Source of the DNA: Betaproteobacteria bacterium
GTDB lineage: Bacteria; Pseudomonadota; Gammaproteobacteria; Burkholderiales; SG8-39
Assembly: GCA_947479645.1 (NCBI GenBank)
Contig: CANKAJ010000016.1
Coordinates: forward strand, 1-53,061
DNA length: 53,061 nt
Direction: 5' to 3'
This document shows, piece after piece, positions 40,210 through 50,809 of this stretch. Each line of letters starts with the position of its first letter. The first letter of the stretch is position 1. The notes beneath the pieces are model-generated. The model ran no database searches and had not been told where the DNA came from. It saw only the letters and a program-made list of their open reading frames with translations. The position numbers and the translations under genes were made by a program.

Positions 40210-40229
40210 GGATCCTGAGATCAGGATCC
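40210..40229. promoter_or_regulatory. 20-base near-perfect palindrome upstream of the synthetase
   Basis: GGATCCTGA (40210-40218), two bases GA, and TCAGGATCC (40221-40229) form a perfect inverted repeat. It lies between the acyl-CoA dehydrogenase stop and the synthetase start, and its arm overlaps the ribosome site of the alternative TTG start. It looks like an operator or a translational control hairpin. Confidence 0.4.
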
Positions 40230-40278
40230 AGAAGTCATGAGCGGGATGATCGTACTGGGCGGGATGCAGCCCGCTTGA

Positions 40279-41517
40279 TCAGGATGCCAGGCTTGCCGGC
40301 GCCGGGCAATTGCGCGGATCGCGGAACTGCAGTTTTCCAACGTGACGGTCGGCCCGCTTGTAGCCAAGCGCATCTTCGGCAATCAGGATGCGCTGCACGT
40401 TGGTGGAACCTTCGCCGTTGAAATAGAGATAGGCGTAACTGGTCAGCCACGCCACTCTGGATTGACGCGCCAGTCCATAGCCTCCGAAAAACTGCTGTGC
40501 CTTGTCGGAGGCGTGCTTCGCGGTGAGCGAGGCGTGGTACTTCGTGATCGATGCGATGCGATTCGACATGCGCCCCTCATCCATCATCATCGCGGTGCGA
40601 TAGACGAGAAGACGCGACGCCTCGATGTTGGCCACCATGTCGGCCAGGTCGGCCTGGATCATCTGGTTGGTGCCGATGGGCCGGCCACGCAACACGCGCT
40701 CATTGAGATAACGCAAGGATTCGTCAAGGCAGGCCTGCGCGATGCCAACGGAGCGCGCGGCGACGTTGAGCCGCCCCGGTTGCAACGCGCGCATGATGAT
40801 CTTGAAGCCCTCGCCCTCCTCGCCGATGCGGTTCTCAACCGGCACCACGAAGTCATCGAGAAACACCGTGCACGAATCGAGCGCCTGGGACAGCCCGTGC
40901 ATCGGAATGGGACGCGCCTCGAATCCCGGGTATTTCTTGGGTTCGACCAGAAAAGCGGTCACGCCGCTCGCTCCGGCGCCGGAGTCGGTCTTGGCGAACA
41001 GCATGCCCACGTCGCACTGATTCGCCAGCGTCGTCCACATCTTGCTGCCATTGAGCCGATAGACGTTGCCATCGCGCTTTGCCGTCGTCTTCATGTTCCC
41101 GACAGGGTCGGAGCCGCCGCCCGATTCGCTCAGCGACATCATGCCGATGGTTTCACCGGCGAGAAAATTCGGCACGTACTTGAGCACCTGCTCCTCGGTG
41201 CCCGCCAGGAAGATGCACAACGGACAGGTGACGCCCTGCTGATTGGTCGACGAGGCGAAGCGCGCATCCATGCGCGTGAGTTCCTCGGTGATGACGGCGG
41301 CGGCGAGATAGCCCATGTCGGTGCCGCCAACCCAGTCCGGAAAGATGGAGCCATACAGGCCAATTTGACCCGCCTTGCGCACCAGCTCGCGCGGAAACTC
41401 CTTGCGCTCCTCATACCCGTCCATCACGGGAACCACTTCGTCGCGCATGAAGCGGACCACGGTATCCCGCGCGGCGCGGATCTCGTCGGTCAGGAAACCG
41501 TCTGTCATTTCATGCAT
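40279..41517 (-). CDS. Acyl-CoA dehydrogenase family protein
   Basis: A 412-residue acyl-CoA dehydrogenase. GMMSLSESGGGSDPVGNMKT is the substrate/flavin loop. WTTLANQCDVGMLFAKTDS and DKAQQFFGGYGLARQS follow, and the C-terminal YFNGEGSTNVQRILIAE includes a Glu at the usual base position. It is followed by an acyl-CoA synthetase gene, a pairing seen in organic-acid degradation. ATG 41517 and ATG 41508 are both possible; neither has a strong ribosome site. Confidence 0.9.
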   Translation of the reverse strand: MHEMTDGFLTDEIRAARDTVVRFMRDEVVPVMDGYEERKEFPRELVRKAGQIGLYGSIFPDWVGGTDMGYLAAAVITEELTRMDARFASSTNQQGVTCPLCIFLAGTEEQVLKYVPNFLAGETIGMMSLSESGGGSDPVGNMKTTAKRDGNVYRLNGSKMWTTLANQCDVGMLFAKTDSGAGASGVTAFLVEPKKYPGFEARPIPMHGLSQALDSCTVFLDDFVVPVENRIGEEGEGFKIIMRALQPGRLNVAARSVGIAQACLDESLRYLNERVLRGRPIGTNQMIQADLADMVANIEASRLLVYRTAMMMDEGRMSNRIASITKYHASLTAKHASDKAQQFFGGYGLARQSRVAWLTSYAYLYFNGEGSTNVQRILIAEDALGYKRADRHVGKLQFRDPRNCPAPASLAS

Positions 41518-41762
41518 TGAATGCTTCGCAACACAACGGGTTATTGGCCCGCGCTGCCATCTGTTATCGAGTCGGCACTATAGAGCGAAGGAACAGGAAA
41601 TTCAATCCTGCTATTGCAGCACACCAGTACGACGACCCTTTCATGTCGAGCGTTTGCCAACGCGCCCGCTTGCGAAGGCGTGGTATTGTCTTGGCTAAAT
41701 GCGCCACTCGTGCAGAGTGGCCGCGCTTCCAGATATCAAATCCAATCATGAAAGGATCAGCA

Positions 41763-42149
41763 ATGTCCGACGAAAAGGCGCGTAAGACCAAGGCGATCAT
41801 TGAGCGCATTGAAAAGGAACGGGGATTCGTGCGCGAGTGGCCAAGGCTGCTCGCCGAGCGCGATCCGGATTTCATGGAGTGCCTGCATAACGTCACGACC
41901 CATGTGCTGCACAAGCGCGGCAGCCTGCCGCGCAAGACCAAGGAACTGATCCTCATCAGCATCAATGCATTCAACTTCTACGAATACGGATTCCGCGTGC
42001 ACGTCAGAAGCGCGCTGAAGGAAGGCGCCACCGAGGACGAGCTTCTCGAAGCGCTGGAAGTCGTTGGCGTGCTGAACGTGCATGGCCTCAGTGCCATGCT
42101 GCCCGTGCTCGTCGAGGAAGTCGAAAAATTCAAGAATGCCGGGGCATAG
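41763..42149 (+). CDS. Carboxymuconolactone decarboxylase (CMD) family protein
   Basis: A 128-residue all-helical CMD-family protein. KTKELILISINAFNFYEYGFRVHVRSAL contains the family helix with the HVRSAL ending, followed by GATEDELLEALEVVGVLNVHG. The CxxC pair of AhpD-type peroxidase relatives is absent, so thiol chemistry is unlikely. ATG 41763 has AAGGA upstream; the frame is open back to 41517 but that part is not gene-like. It precedes a Bug receptor and an aldolase, suggesting a catabolic set. Confidence 0.86.
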   Translation: MSDEKARKTKAIIERIEKERGFVREWPRLLAERDPDFMECLHNVTTHVLHKRGSLPRKTKELILISINAFNFYEYGFRVHVRSALKEGATEDELLEALEVVGVLNVHGLSAMLPVLVEEVEKFKNAGA

Positions 42150-42209
42150 GCAATCGTTCATGCAGATGACGGTGATTCACTTCGTCACTGCCGTCCAGAG
42201 GAGAATCAG

Positions 42210-43184
42210 ATGAAGATGGTGAGAGGCCTGTTGAATGTCGTGTCATGCTGCCTGGTCGGATTTGTCGGAACATCCTTCGCGCAGGGATATCCCAACCGGC
42301 CCATCGAATTTGTCGTGGCCTACCCGCCTGGCGGCGCGAACGATATCTTTGCGCGCGTGATGGCACCGCCCCTGCAGGAAAGCCTGGGCAAACCGGTCAT
42401 CGTCAAGAACGTGACCGGGGCGGGCGGCACGATCGGCACGGCTGCCGTAGCCAGGGCCGCCCCTGACGGACATTCCTTGTTGCTGGGTTCGTCCGGCAGC
42501 ATTGTGGTCGCCCCCAGCCTCATTCCGAATCTTCCCTACAACCCGCTGAAGGACCTTGCCCCGGTCACCATGGTAGGCATCGTTCCGAATATCCTGGCGG
42601 TGCACCCGTCGGTTCCGGCCAATACCACCAGGGAACTGATCGCGTACGCCAAGGCCAATCCCGGCAAGCTTGCATTTGGCTCATCCGGCATTGGCGGTTC
42701 AGGCCACCTCGCCGGCGAATTGTTCAACATGATGGCCGGAATCAAGATGACCCATATTCCGCATCGCGGCTCCGGCCCGTCGGTCATCGCCCTGGTAAGT
42801 GGCCAGATATCCCTGACCTTTGAAAACATGCTGACGCTGCTCCCGCATATCAAGGCGGGCAAGCTGCGCGGGCTGGCTGTCACTACAGAACACCGCTCCC
42901 CGGTCATTCCCGACGTGCCCACGATTGCCGAGTCGGGGCTGCCTGGCTACAGCGCCGGCCCCTGGTTCGCCATCGTCACCACGGGCGGCACGCCACCGGA
43001 TGTGGTGAACCTGCTCAATCGCGAGTTCGTGAAATTACTCAAACGCCCCGACGTCACCAAGCAACTGGCCACGGGCGGCGCCGAGCTGGCCACAAGCACA
43101 CCGGCTGAACTGGCCGAATACATGCGCGCCGAAGTCACCCGCTGGGCCGATGTCGTGCGGGATGCGAATATCAAGGCAGAGTGA
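42210..43184 (+). CDS. Bug/TctC-family periplasmic substrate-binding protein (copy 7)
   Basis: A 324-residue receptor: signal peptide ending GTSFAQ, then YPNRPIEFVVAYPPGG with the ligand loop GGANDIFAR. The pocket segment reads VKNVTGAGGTIG. The usual HxPYKG motif is HIPHRGSG here, which differs from the other six copies. AGAGGAG precedes ATG 42210. It lies between the CMD and aldolase genes, which may handle the acid it captures. Confidence 0.92.
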   Translation: MKMVRGLLNVVSCCLVGFVGTSFAQGYPNRPIEFVVAYPPGGANDIFARVMAPPLQESLGKPVIVKNVTGAGGTIGTAAVARAAPDGHSLLLGSSGSIVVAPSLIPNLPYNPLKDLAPVTMVGIVPNILAVHPSVPANTTRELIAYAKANPGKLAFGSSGIGGSGHLAGELFNMMAGIKMTHIPHRGSGPSVIALVSGQISLTFENMLTLLPHIKAGKLRGLAVTTEHRSPVIPDVPTIAESGLPGYSAGPWFAIVTTGGTPPDVVNLLNREFVKLLKRPDVTKQLATGGAELATSTPAELAEYMRAEVTRWADVVRDANIKAE

Positions 43185-43255
43185 TTGCGCCATTTCAATC
43201 TGGGGCATGCACCAATGGCAATCGCCGGCAAACAACTCAAGGACAGGAGAGCAGC

Positions 43256-44032
43256 ATGAGCGTGACAGCACTGAAGGGACACAAATCGGTCCGGGACCAG
43301 GTCAGCCCCGAGGAATGGCAGAAACGCGTCGATCTGGCCGCCTGCTACCGGCTGGTTCACAAGTACGGCATGGACGAGATGATCGCCAACCACATCTCCT
43401 GCCGCGTGCCGGGCGAAGACAACGCCTTCCTGCTCAATCCCTACGGGCTCTTGTACAAGCAGATGCACGCGTCCTGCTTCATCAAGATCGACGTGGCCGG
43501 CAACACGCTGTTCAATCCCGGCGAATATCAGGTCAACCAGGCCGGCTTTGTCATCCATGGCGCGATCCACGGCGCGCGCCACGACGTGGATTGCGTCATC
43601 CACACCCATTCGCTCCCCGGCATGGCGGTCTCGGCGATGAAGACCGGCCTGCTGCCGCTGGCGCAGACCGCCATGCGCTTCATCGACGTTGCCTATCACG
43701 ACTTCGAGGGCATTGCGATCAACCTCGACGAGCAGCAGCGCCTGGTGCGCGACCTGGGCAATCGCGAGGCGATGATCCTGCGCAATCACGGCCTGCTGGT
43801 GGTGGGCGCGAGCATCCCCGAGGCTTTCAACAATATCTACCGGCTCGAGCGCGCCTGCCAGTTGCAGGTCATGACCCTGTCGTGCAATGCCGAAATCACG
43901 CTGCCGCCGAAAAACATCGTCGAAGAAACAGCCAATCTGTTCAAGCCGCAGGGAATGCGCCGCCTGGGCCTGCTGGAATGGCCGGCGCTGCTGAAAGACC
44001 TCGACTCGATTGACCCGAGTTTTCGGGATTAA
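43256..44032 (+). CDS. Class II aldolase/adducin family protein
   Basis: A 258-residue protein of the FucA/adducin fold. The zinc ligands appear as HTHS (HxH, residues about 122-124) and NHGLLVVG (His), with GMDEMIANHISCRVPG near the N-terminus. Members cleave sugar-phosphate-like or hydroxy-acid substrates, or act as decarboxylases. ATG 43256 has AGGAGAG upstream and is preferred over GTG 43181, which overlaps the Bug gene. Its substrate is unknown. Confidence 0.88.
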   Translation: MSVTALKGHKSVRDQVSPEEWQKRVDLAACYRLVHKYGMDEMIANHISCRVPGEDNAFLLNPYGLLYKQMHASCFIKIDVAGNTLFNPGEYQVNQAGFVIHGAIHGARHDVDCVIHTHSLPGMAVSAMKTGLLPLAQTAMRFIDVAYHDFEGIAINLDEQQRLVRDLGNREAMILRNHGLLVVGASIPEAFNNIYRLERACQLQVMTLSCNAEITLPPKNIVEETANLFKPQGMRRLGLLEWPALLKDLDSIDPSFRD

Positions 44033-44101
44033 CGCATTGTCACCATCATTGTCATTGTGAATGACCTGCCATTGCCTGCGATCACCCCTGCGGCATAGCG
44101 C

Positions 44102-45034
44102 ATGACCCTGACCGAACTGCGCTACATCGTTGCCCTCGCGCGCGAGCGTCATTTCGGTCGCGCCGCCGAGGCCTGCTTCGTATCGCAGCCGACCCTTTCC
44201 GTGGGCATCCGAAAGCTGGAAGATGAACTCGGCGTAGCCCTGTTCGAACGTGGCACTGGCGAGGCGACCTTGACCACGGTGGGCGAGCGCGTCGTGGAAC
44301 AGGCGCAGCGGGTCCTGGAACAGGCACAGGACATCCGCGAGATCGCCAAACAGGGCAAGGATCCATTGCAAGGGCCCTTGCGCATCGGCGTGATCTACAC
44401 CATCGCGCCCTACCTGCTCCCCGGCCTGGTGCGCCTGCTGCACAAGCGCGCCCCGAAAATGCCGTTGCTGCTGCAGGAAAACTACACGCATCGGCTGCGC
44501 GAATTGCTCAAACAAGGCGAACTCGACGCCGCCATCCTGGCGCTGCCATTCGAGGATCCGGGCTTTGCCGTGCAGCCGCTCTATGATGAAAATTTCATCG
44601 TCGCGGTTCCGCGCGCGCATGCCTGGGCCGGTCGCACGTCGATCAGGAGCGCCGATCTGAAGAAGGAAAGCATGGTGCTGCTGGGCACCGGTCATTGCTT
44701 TCGCGATCAGGTGCTGCAGTACAGCCCGGAACTCGCTCGCGTGGCAAACGCCACGGCCGGCGGCGGACTGCAAAGGACATTCGAGGGGTCCTCGCTGGAA
44801 ACCATACGCCAGATGGTGGCCTCAGGCGTGGGCATCACGGTGCTGCCCGCCACGTCGGTGCCGGCCAAAACGCCGCACGACAGCCTGCTTGCCTACGTCC
44901 CCTTCTCCGCCCCCGTGCCCGACCGGCGAGTGGTGCTGGTGTATCGCAAGTCGTTTCCGCGCACGGTGGCCATCGACACGCTGAAGCAGGCGGTGCTTGA
45001 CTCACCGCTGCATGGGGCGACAAAGCTGCCCTGA
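44102..45034 (+). CDS. oxyR: OxyR-type LysR-family peroxide sensor, with Ser at the second cysteine position
   Basis: A 310-residue LysR-type regulator. Residues 1-60 are the helix-turn-helix (HFGRAAEACFVSQPTLSVGI); the effector domain has RIGVIYTIAPYLLP as in OxyR. The sensor loop is GTGHCFRDQVLQYSPEL. Its Cys is residue 199, the same number as in E. coli OxyR, but residue 208, which is Cys in E. coli, is Ser here. The classical C199-C208 disulfide cannot form, so sensing must differ or use another thiol. katG is 144 bases downstream, the expected target. No clear ribosome site precedes ATG 44102. Confidence 0.88.
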   Translation: MTLTELRYIVALARERHFGRAAEACFVSQPTLSVGIRKLEDELGVALFERGTGEATLTTVGERVVEQAQRVLEQAQDIREIAKQGKDPLQGPLRIGVIYTIAPYLLPGLVRLLHKRAPKMPLLLQENYTHRLRELLKQGELDAAILALPFEDPGFAVQPLYDENFIVAVPRAHAWAGRTSIRSADLKKESMVLLGTGHCFRDQVLQYSPELARVANATAGGGLQRTFEGSSLETIRQMVASGVGITVLPATSVPAKTPHDSLLAYVPFSAPVPDRRVVLVYRKSFPRTVAIDTLKQAVLDSPLHGATKLP

Positions 45035-45073
45035 TCCGCTCCCCCGGCGCCCCATTGCAGCGAATCGGCGTAA

Positions 45074-47365
<2,292 letters not shown>

Positions 47366-47388
47366 TCCCATAGGAAGTCAGTCAGCAA

Positions 47389-47414
47389 GCGGCGGTGGCG
47401 CAAAACGCCGCCGC
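47389..47414 (+). terminator. GC-rich hairpin after katG
   Basis: GCGGCGGTGGCG (47389-47400) and CGCCGCCGC (47406-47414) pair around the loop CAAAA, with a three-base bulge. It lies 23 bases past the katG stop and is followed by three copies of CCTCACC (47416-47436) instead of a T-tract. Confidence 0.5.
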
Positions 47415-47447
47415 TCCTCACCCCTCACCCCTCACCCCACGGAGAGT

Positions 47448-47534
47448 ATGATGTCCACCAGCACAATCAGCAGTAATGACAAAATCAGTAATATTGTCAT
47501 TTTCTATTTATCTTCATTAGCTCATGCTTTTTAA
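47448..47534 (+). CDS. Possible 28-residue small protein
   Basis: ATG 47448, with GGAG three bases upstream (close spacing), opens a frame of 28 codons ending in TAA. The peptide has a polar Ser/Thr-rich start and a hydrophobic end (NIVIFYLSSLAHAF). It lies in the 198-base gap between katG and the CbiX-like gene and overlaps an AT-rich hairpin. It may be chance. Confidence 0.2.
   Translation: MMSTSTISSNDKISNIVIFYLSSLAHAF
47476..47500 (+). terminator. AT-rich hairpin with T-rich tail
   Basis: ATGACAAAAT (47476-47485), loop CAGTA, ATATTGTCAT (47491-47500), with one mismatch, then TTTCTATTTATCTTC. This is the most terminator-like shape (stem plus T-rich run) in the katG downstream region, though the stem is weak. 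Confidence 0.45.
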
Positions 47535-47563
47535 GGCGACAATTATGCTCAATCAGGCCCATC

Positions 47564-47956
47564 ATGCAGGATGAGCAGGCAGGCCCGCGCCGCGCCATGG
47601 TGCTGTTCGCCCACGGCGCGCGCGACCCGGACTGGGCCAAGCCCTTCGAGGAATTGCGCCGCAGCATCATCAGACTCACCCCAGGCATAACGGCGGAAAT
47701 CGCCTATCTGGAAATGATGCAGCCCAGGCTGCCGGAACTGGTCGACGACCTGGCCGGACGCGGCATCAAGCACATCACCATCGTGCCGGTATTCTTCGGC
47801 CAGGGTGGGCACCTCAAGCGCGACCTGCCGGCCATGGTGGAAGTCATCCGCACGGCACATCCCGCGCTCAGGATCGATGTCACCGCCGCCATCGGCGAAC
47901 AGCCCCAGGTCATCGCCGCCATCGCCGCTTGTGTCACCGGCCTGGCCAAATCCTGA
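47564..47956 (+). CDS. CbiX/SirB-like (sirohydrochlorin chelatase family) protein
   Basis: A 130-residue single-domain member of the CbiX/SirB family. MVLFAHGARDPDW has the metal-binding His of the active site, and ITIVPVFFGQGGHLKRDLP contains the second His. Short versions act as dimers, inserting Co or Fe into sirohydrochlorin for cobalamin or siroheme. No tetrapyrrole gene adjoins it, so the metal is unknown. It is convergent with the transporter fusion at 47991. Confidence 0.88.
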   Translation: MQDEQAGPRRAMVLFAHGARDPDWAKPFEELRRSIIRLTPGITAEIAYLEMMQPRLPELVDDLAGRGIKHITIVPVFFGQGGHLKRDLPAMVEVIRTAHPALRIDVTAAIGEQPQVIAAIAACVTGLAKS

Positions 47957-47990
47957 TTGCGTACAGTACGGGGGGCGGGGTGGGGGCAGA

Positions 47991-49604
47991 TTATCGGGTG
48001 TGAACCGCCGAGCGTTTCTCCAGCCACTCAAATACGCCCTGTATCACCAATGCCAGCACTGCGGCCGGGATCGCGCCCGCCAGCAACATTGCATTGTCGT
48101 TGACCGCCAACCCCGCGGCGATGCGTTCACCGTAACCCCCCGCGCCAATAAAAGCGGCAATCGTGGCGGTACCGACGTTGATCACCGCCGAGGTCTTGAT
48201 GCCCGCCAGGATGGCCGGCCGCGCCAGGGGCAGCTCGATGAAGCGCAGCGTATCGCGCCCCGACAAACCCAATGCCAGCGCCGCCTGGCGCATGGCCGCA
48301 CCGACGCCCGCCAATCCGGTATGGGTATTGCGAACAATGGGCAGCAGCGCGTATAGAAACAGCGCGATCAGCGCCGGCAACAGGCCGATGCTTCCGGTCA
48401 GCGCGATCAGGAAGGCCAGCAACGCCAGCGACGGGATGGTCTGCATGATGCCCACCACGGCAAAGATCGGCTGCGCCAGGCGTGGCACGCGCGCAGCCGC
48501 GACACCCAGCGGCACACCCACCAGAATGCCGGCAGCCAGCGAGCCGAACACCAGCAGCAGGTGCTCGCGGGTCAGACGCCACAGATCCGGGCCGAACAGC
48601 ACCGCCAGGAATTCACGCGGTTGCGGCGCAGATGCCGGCTTGGCGGCATTCGTTGTTGCCTCGAAATACGCGGCAGCTGCCTGCGCGAAGCTGCGACCTT
48701 CCAGTTCCACGGCCGCGTTCATACGAATCATGCGCGCATCATCCAGCCGGCCCTGCAAGGCTGCGATGCCCTGCCACTGGCGCGGATAGCGTGAAGGCGC
48801 CTCGACACGATGAAACAACACCGCCTCGTAGCGCGGAAAATATTGCCGCTCATCGGCCAGCACACGAATGTGATAGCGCAATATCTTTGCGTCGGTTGAA
48901 TAAAGATCGACCACATCAATGCGCCCCGCGGCCAGCGCCTCGTAGGCAATGCCGTGATCCAGCCCGGAGGGCGACAGCGCGTCCAGGCCGTAGGCGCGCG
49001 CGAGGCCGGGCCAGCCATCCCGACGCGCCAGGAACTCCGGCGACAAGCCGAATTTCAATTCCGGATGCGTCACCAGATCGGAAATCGTGCGCAGCCCGAA
49101 TTTGGCTGCGATCGGCTCGCTGACGCCCAGCGCGTAACTGTTGTTGAACCCCAGCGACGCCGACACCGCCAGCCCCTGCGGCGCCAGCGCGCGATTCAGA
49201 TCGGCAATGGTGGGATTGCCCTCCAGCTTGAGAATCTCGCGCGCGATGGTGCCGGTGTACTCCGGATACACATCGATCGACCCGGCGCGCAGCGCCGCGT
49301 ACAGGATTGCGGTATTGCCCAGCCCGGGCTTGTGCTCGGCCGGCCCGCCCTTCGCCGCCGCCTGCTGCAGCAGTTCGCCCAGAATGTAGGACTCGGTAAA
49401 TCGCTTGGACCCGATATGCAGGAAATCGTCCGCCAGCGCTGAACCGCCGCAATACAACAACACGGCAAACAACACCGTTTTCACAAGCCACGGCACTTGC
49501 CTATCCGGATTCGATCCTGCTGCAACCGAGGACTCACGGAACGAATCGCTGCGCGAATGCTTGCGCCAATGCCGGCGCGGGTTAATGTCATCGAAGTAAG
49601 CCAT
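47991..49604 (-). CDS. Betaine/ergothioneine-type ABC receptor-permease fusion
   Basis: A 537-residue protein. An N-terminal segment VLFAVLLYCGGSALA (about residues 44-58) is a signal or anchor. The receptor domain follows, with HIGSKRFTESYILGELL and DVYPEYTGTIAREIL, of the OpuAC/OsmX type that binds quaternary ammonium compounds. From about residue 345 there are membrane helices, with the permease EAA loop ALGLSGRDTLRFIELPLARP. Such fusions import glycine betaine, choline or ergothioneine. No cognate ATPase is adjacent. ATG 49604 leaves a 40-residue polar leader; a GTG at 49484 is an alternative start. egtD lies 2.5 kb away on the other strand. Confidence 0.88.
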   Translation of the reverse strand: MAYFDDINPRRHWRKHSRSDSFRESSVAAGSNPDRQVPWLVKTVLFAVLLYCGGSALADDFLHIGSKRFTESYILGELLQQAAAKGGPAEHKPGLGNTAILYAALRAGSIDVYPEYTGTIAREILKLEGNPTIADLNRALAPQGLAVSASLGFNNSYALGVSEPIAAKFGLRTISDLVTHPELKFGLSPEFLARRDGWPGLARAYGLDALSPSGLDHGIAYEALAAGRIDVVDLYSTDAKILRYHIRVLADERQYFPRYEAVLFHRVEAPSRYPRQWQGIAALQGRLDDARMIRMNAAVELEGRSFAQAAAAYFEATTNAAKPASAPQPREFLAVLFGPDLWRLTREHLLLVFGSLAAGILVGVPLGVAAARVPRLAQPIFAVVGIMQTIPSLALLAFLIALTGSIGLLPALIALFLYALLPIVRNTHTGLAGVGAAMRQAALALGLSGRDTLRFIELPLARPAILAGIKTSAVINVGTATIAAFIGAGGYGERIAAGLAVNDNAMLLAGAIPAAVLALVIQGVFEWLEKRSAVHTR

Positions 49605-49807
49605 GTCTGGCGCAAGCTTAACCGCTTTTACCGAACCGCAAGGGCATCTCGACAGCAGATGCTCTGGATCATCGCAACTTGCCGTTCAGGCGATAGCGCA
49701 ATTGCATGGGAATGGTTATAGTCGACGCAGTCTTGGCGCAACCGCCAAACCGCCATAGTGGCTCCTCGCTACTGGCTCCTGGCTGCAAAACTCAAAGGAC
49801 GTGCGGA

Positions 49808-50809
49808 TTGCCCCCAATCAACAAGATGGTTCATGTCGAACATCTGATCTACGAATACCCCGGCCTGCGCGCGCTTGATGACGTGTCGTTCGCGATCGCC
49901 CCGGGCAGCATCACCGCGCTGGTGGGGCCCAACGGGGCCGGCAAGACCACGCTGCTGCGTTGCATGGCGGGGCTGGAGCAGCCGCTGGACGGGAACGTCA
50001 CGATCGACGGCATCGACGTGCTTGAACATCCGCGGGAATGCCATCGGCGCATCGGCTACCTGTCGGATTTCTACGGGCTTTACGATGCCCTCACGGTACG
50101 CCAATGCCTGCATTTTGCCGCCGATTCGCAGGGCGTTGCCACCCACGCGATGGAAGAGCGCATCGTTGCTGCTGCGCACGATGTCGGACTGGTCGACCGG
50201 CTCGATGCGCGCGCGAGCGACCTGTCCCGCGGTCTGCGCCAGCGCCTGGCCATCGGCCAGGCCATCATCCACGCCCCGAAACTGCTGCTGCTCGACGAGC
50301 CCGCCTCAGGACTGGATCCGGAGGCCCGTCACGCGCTGTCGGTGCTGCTCAGGCAATTGCGCGATCGTGGCATGACGCTGATCGTCTCCTCGCACATCCT
50401 GGCGGAACTGGAAGAATACTGCACCGAGATGCTGATCCTGCGCGCCGGCCGTGTCATCGAGCAACGCGACGTCAGCGCCGCGCCACAAGCGGGAATGCGC
50501 CTGCGCGTGGAGCTGTCCGCTGCCGTGCCGCAATTGCGCGAACGCCTGGCCACGCTCGATCCCGAACACATCACCATCATCGATGCGGGTGCCAGCACCG
50601 CAGTATTGCTGTTCCGCGGTGACGCGGTTGCGCGTCACGCGTTGTTGAAGCGCATGCTGGGCAGCGATCTGCCGGTGTGCGGATTTGCCGAGGAACAGCT
50701 CAACCTGCAGGACGCCTACCTCGCCACCATCCGCGAAGTGGACAGCACGGTGGATGGCGCAGTTCGTGGCGATGTTCATGGCACGGCCGCACAAAAGGCC
50801 GCGTCATGA
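49808..50809 (+). CDS. ABC transporter ATP-binding protein (ABC-2 exporter type)
   Basis: A 333-residue ATPase. It has Walker A GPNGAGKTT, signature DLSRGLRQRLAIGQ (LSRG instead of LSGG), Walker B LLLLDEPASGLDPE and the H-loop SSHI. The C-terminal 90 residues are an accessory domain as in CcmA/NatA-like exporters. TTG 49808 is chosen because AGGA lies eight bases upstream; ATG 49826 is an alternative without a ribosome site. Its stop overlaps the permease start by four bases (50806-50809). It does not look like the betaine-type ATPase needed by the neighbouring fusion. Confidence 0.88.
   Translation: MPPINKMVHVEHLIYEYPGLRALDDVSFAIAPGSITALVGPNGAGKTTLLRCMAGLEQPLDGNVTIDGIDVLEHPRECHRRIGYLSDFYGLYDALTVRQCLHFAADSQGVATHAMEERIVAAAHDVGLVDRLDARASDLSRGLRQRLAIGQAIIHAPKLLLLDEPASGLDPEARHALSVLLRQLRDRGMTLIVSSHILAELEEYCTEMLILRAGRVIEQRDVSAAPQAGMRLRVELSAAVPQLRERLATLDPEHITIIDAGASTAVLLFRGDAVARHALLKRMLGSDLPVCGFAEEQLNLQDAYLATIREVDSTVDGAVRGDVHGTAAQKAAS

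Noticed and set aside
41517..41762. An N-terminal extension of the CMD-family protein
   Set aside because: The frame is open back to 41517, but the ribosome site and family start are at 41763 and the upstream translation is not family-like.
42947..44773. 608-codon reverse frame opposite the aldolase and oxyR genes
   Set aside because: It runs antisense through two well-supported genes, is rich in Gln/His/Arg, and has no recognisable domain.
47416..47436. Three CCTCACC repeats as a CRISPR or satellite array
   Set aside because: The units are seven bases long, contiguous and only three, with no spacers.
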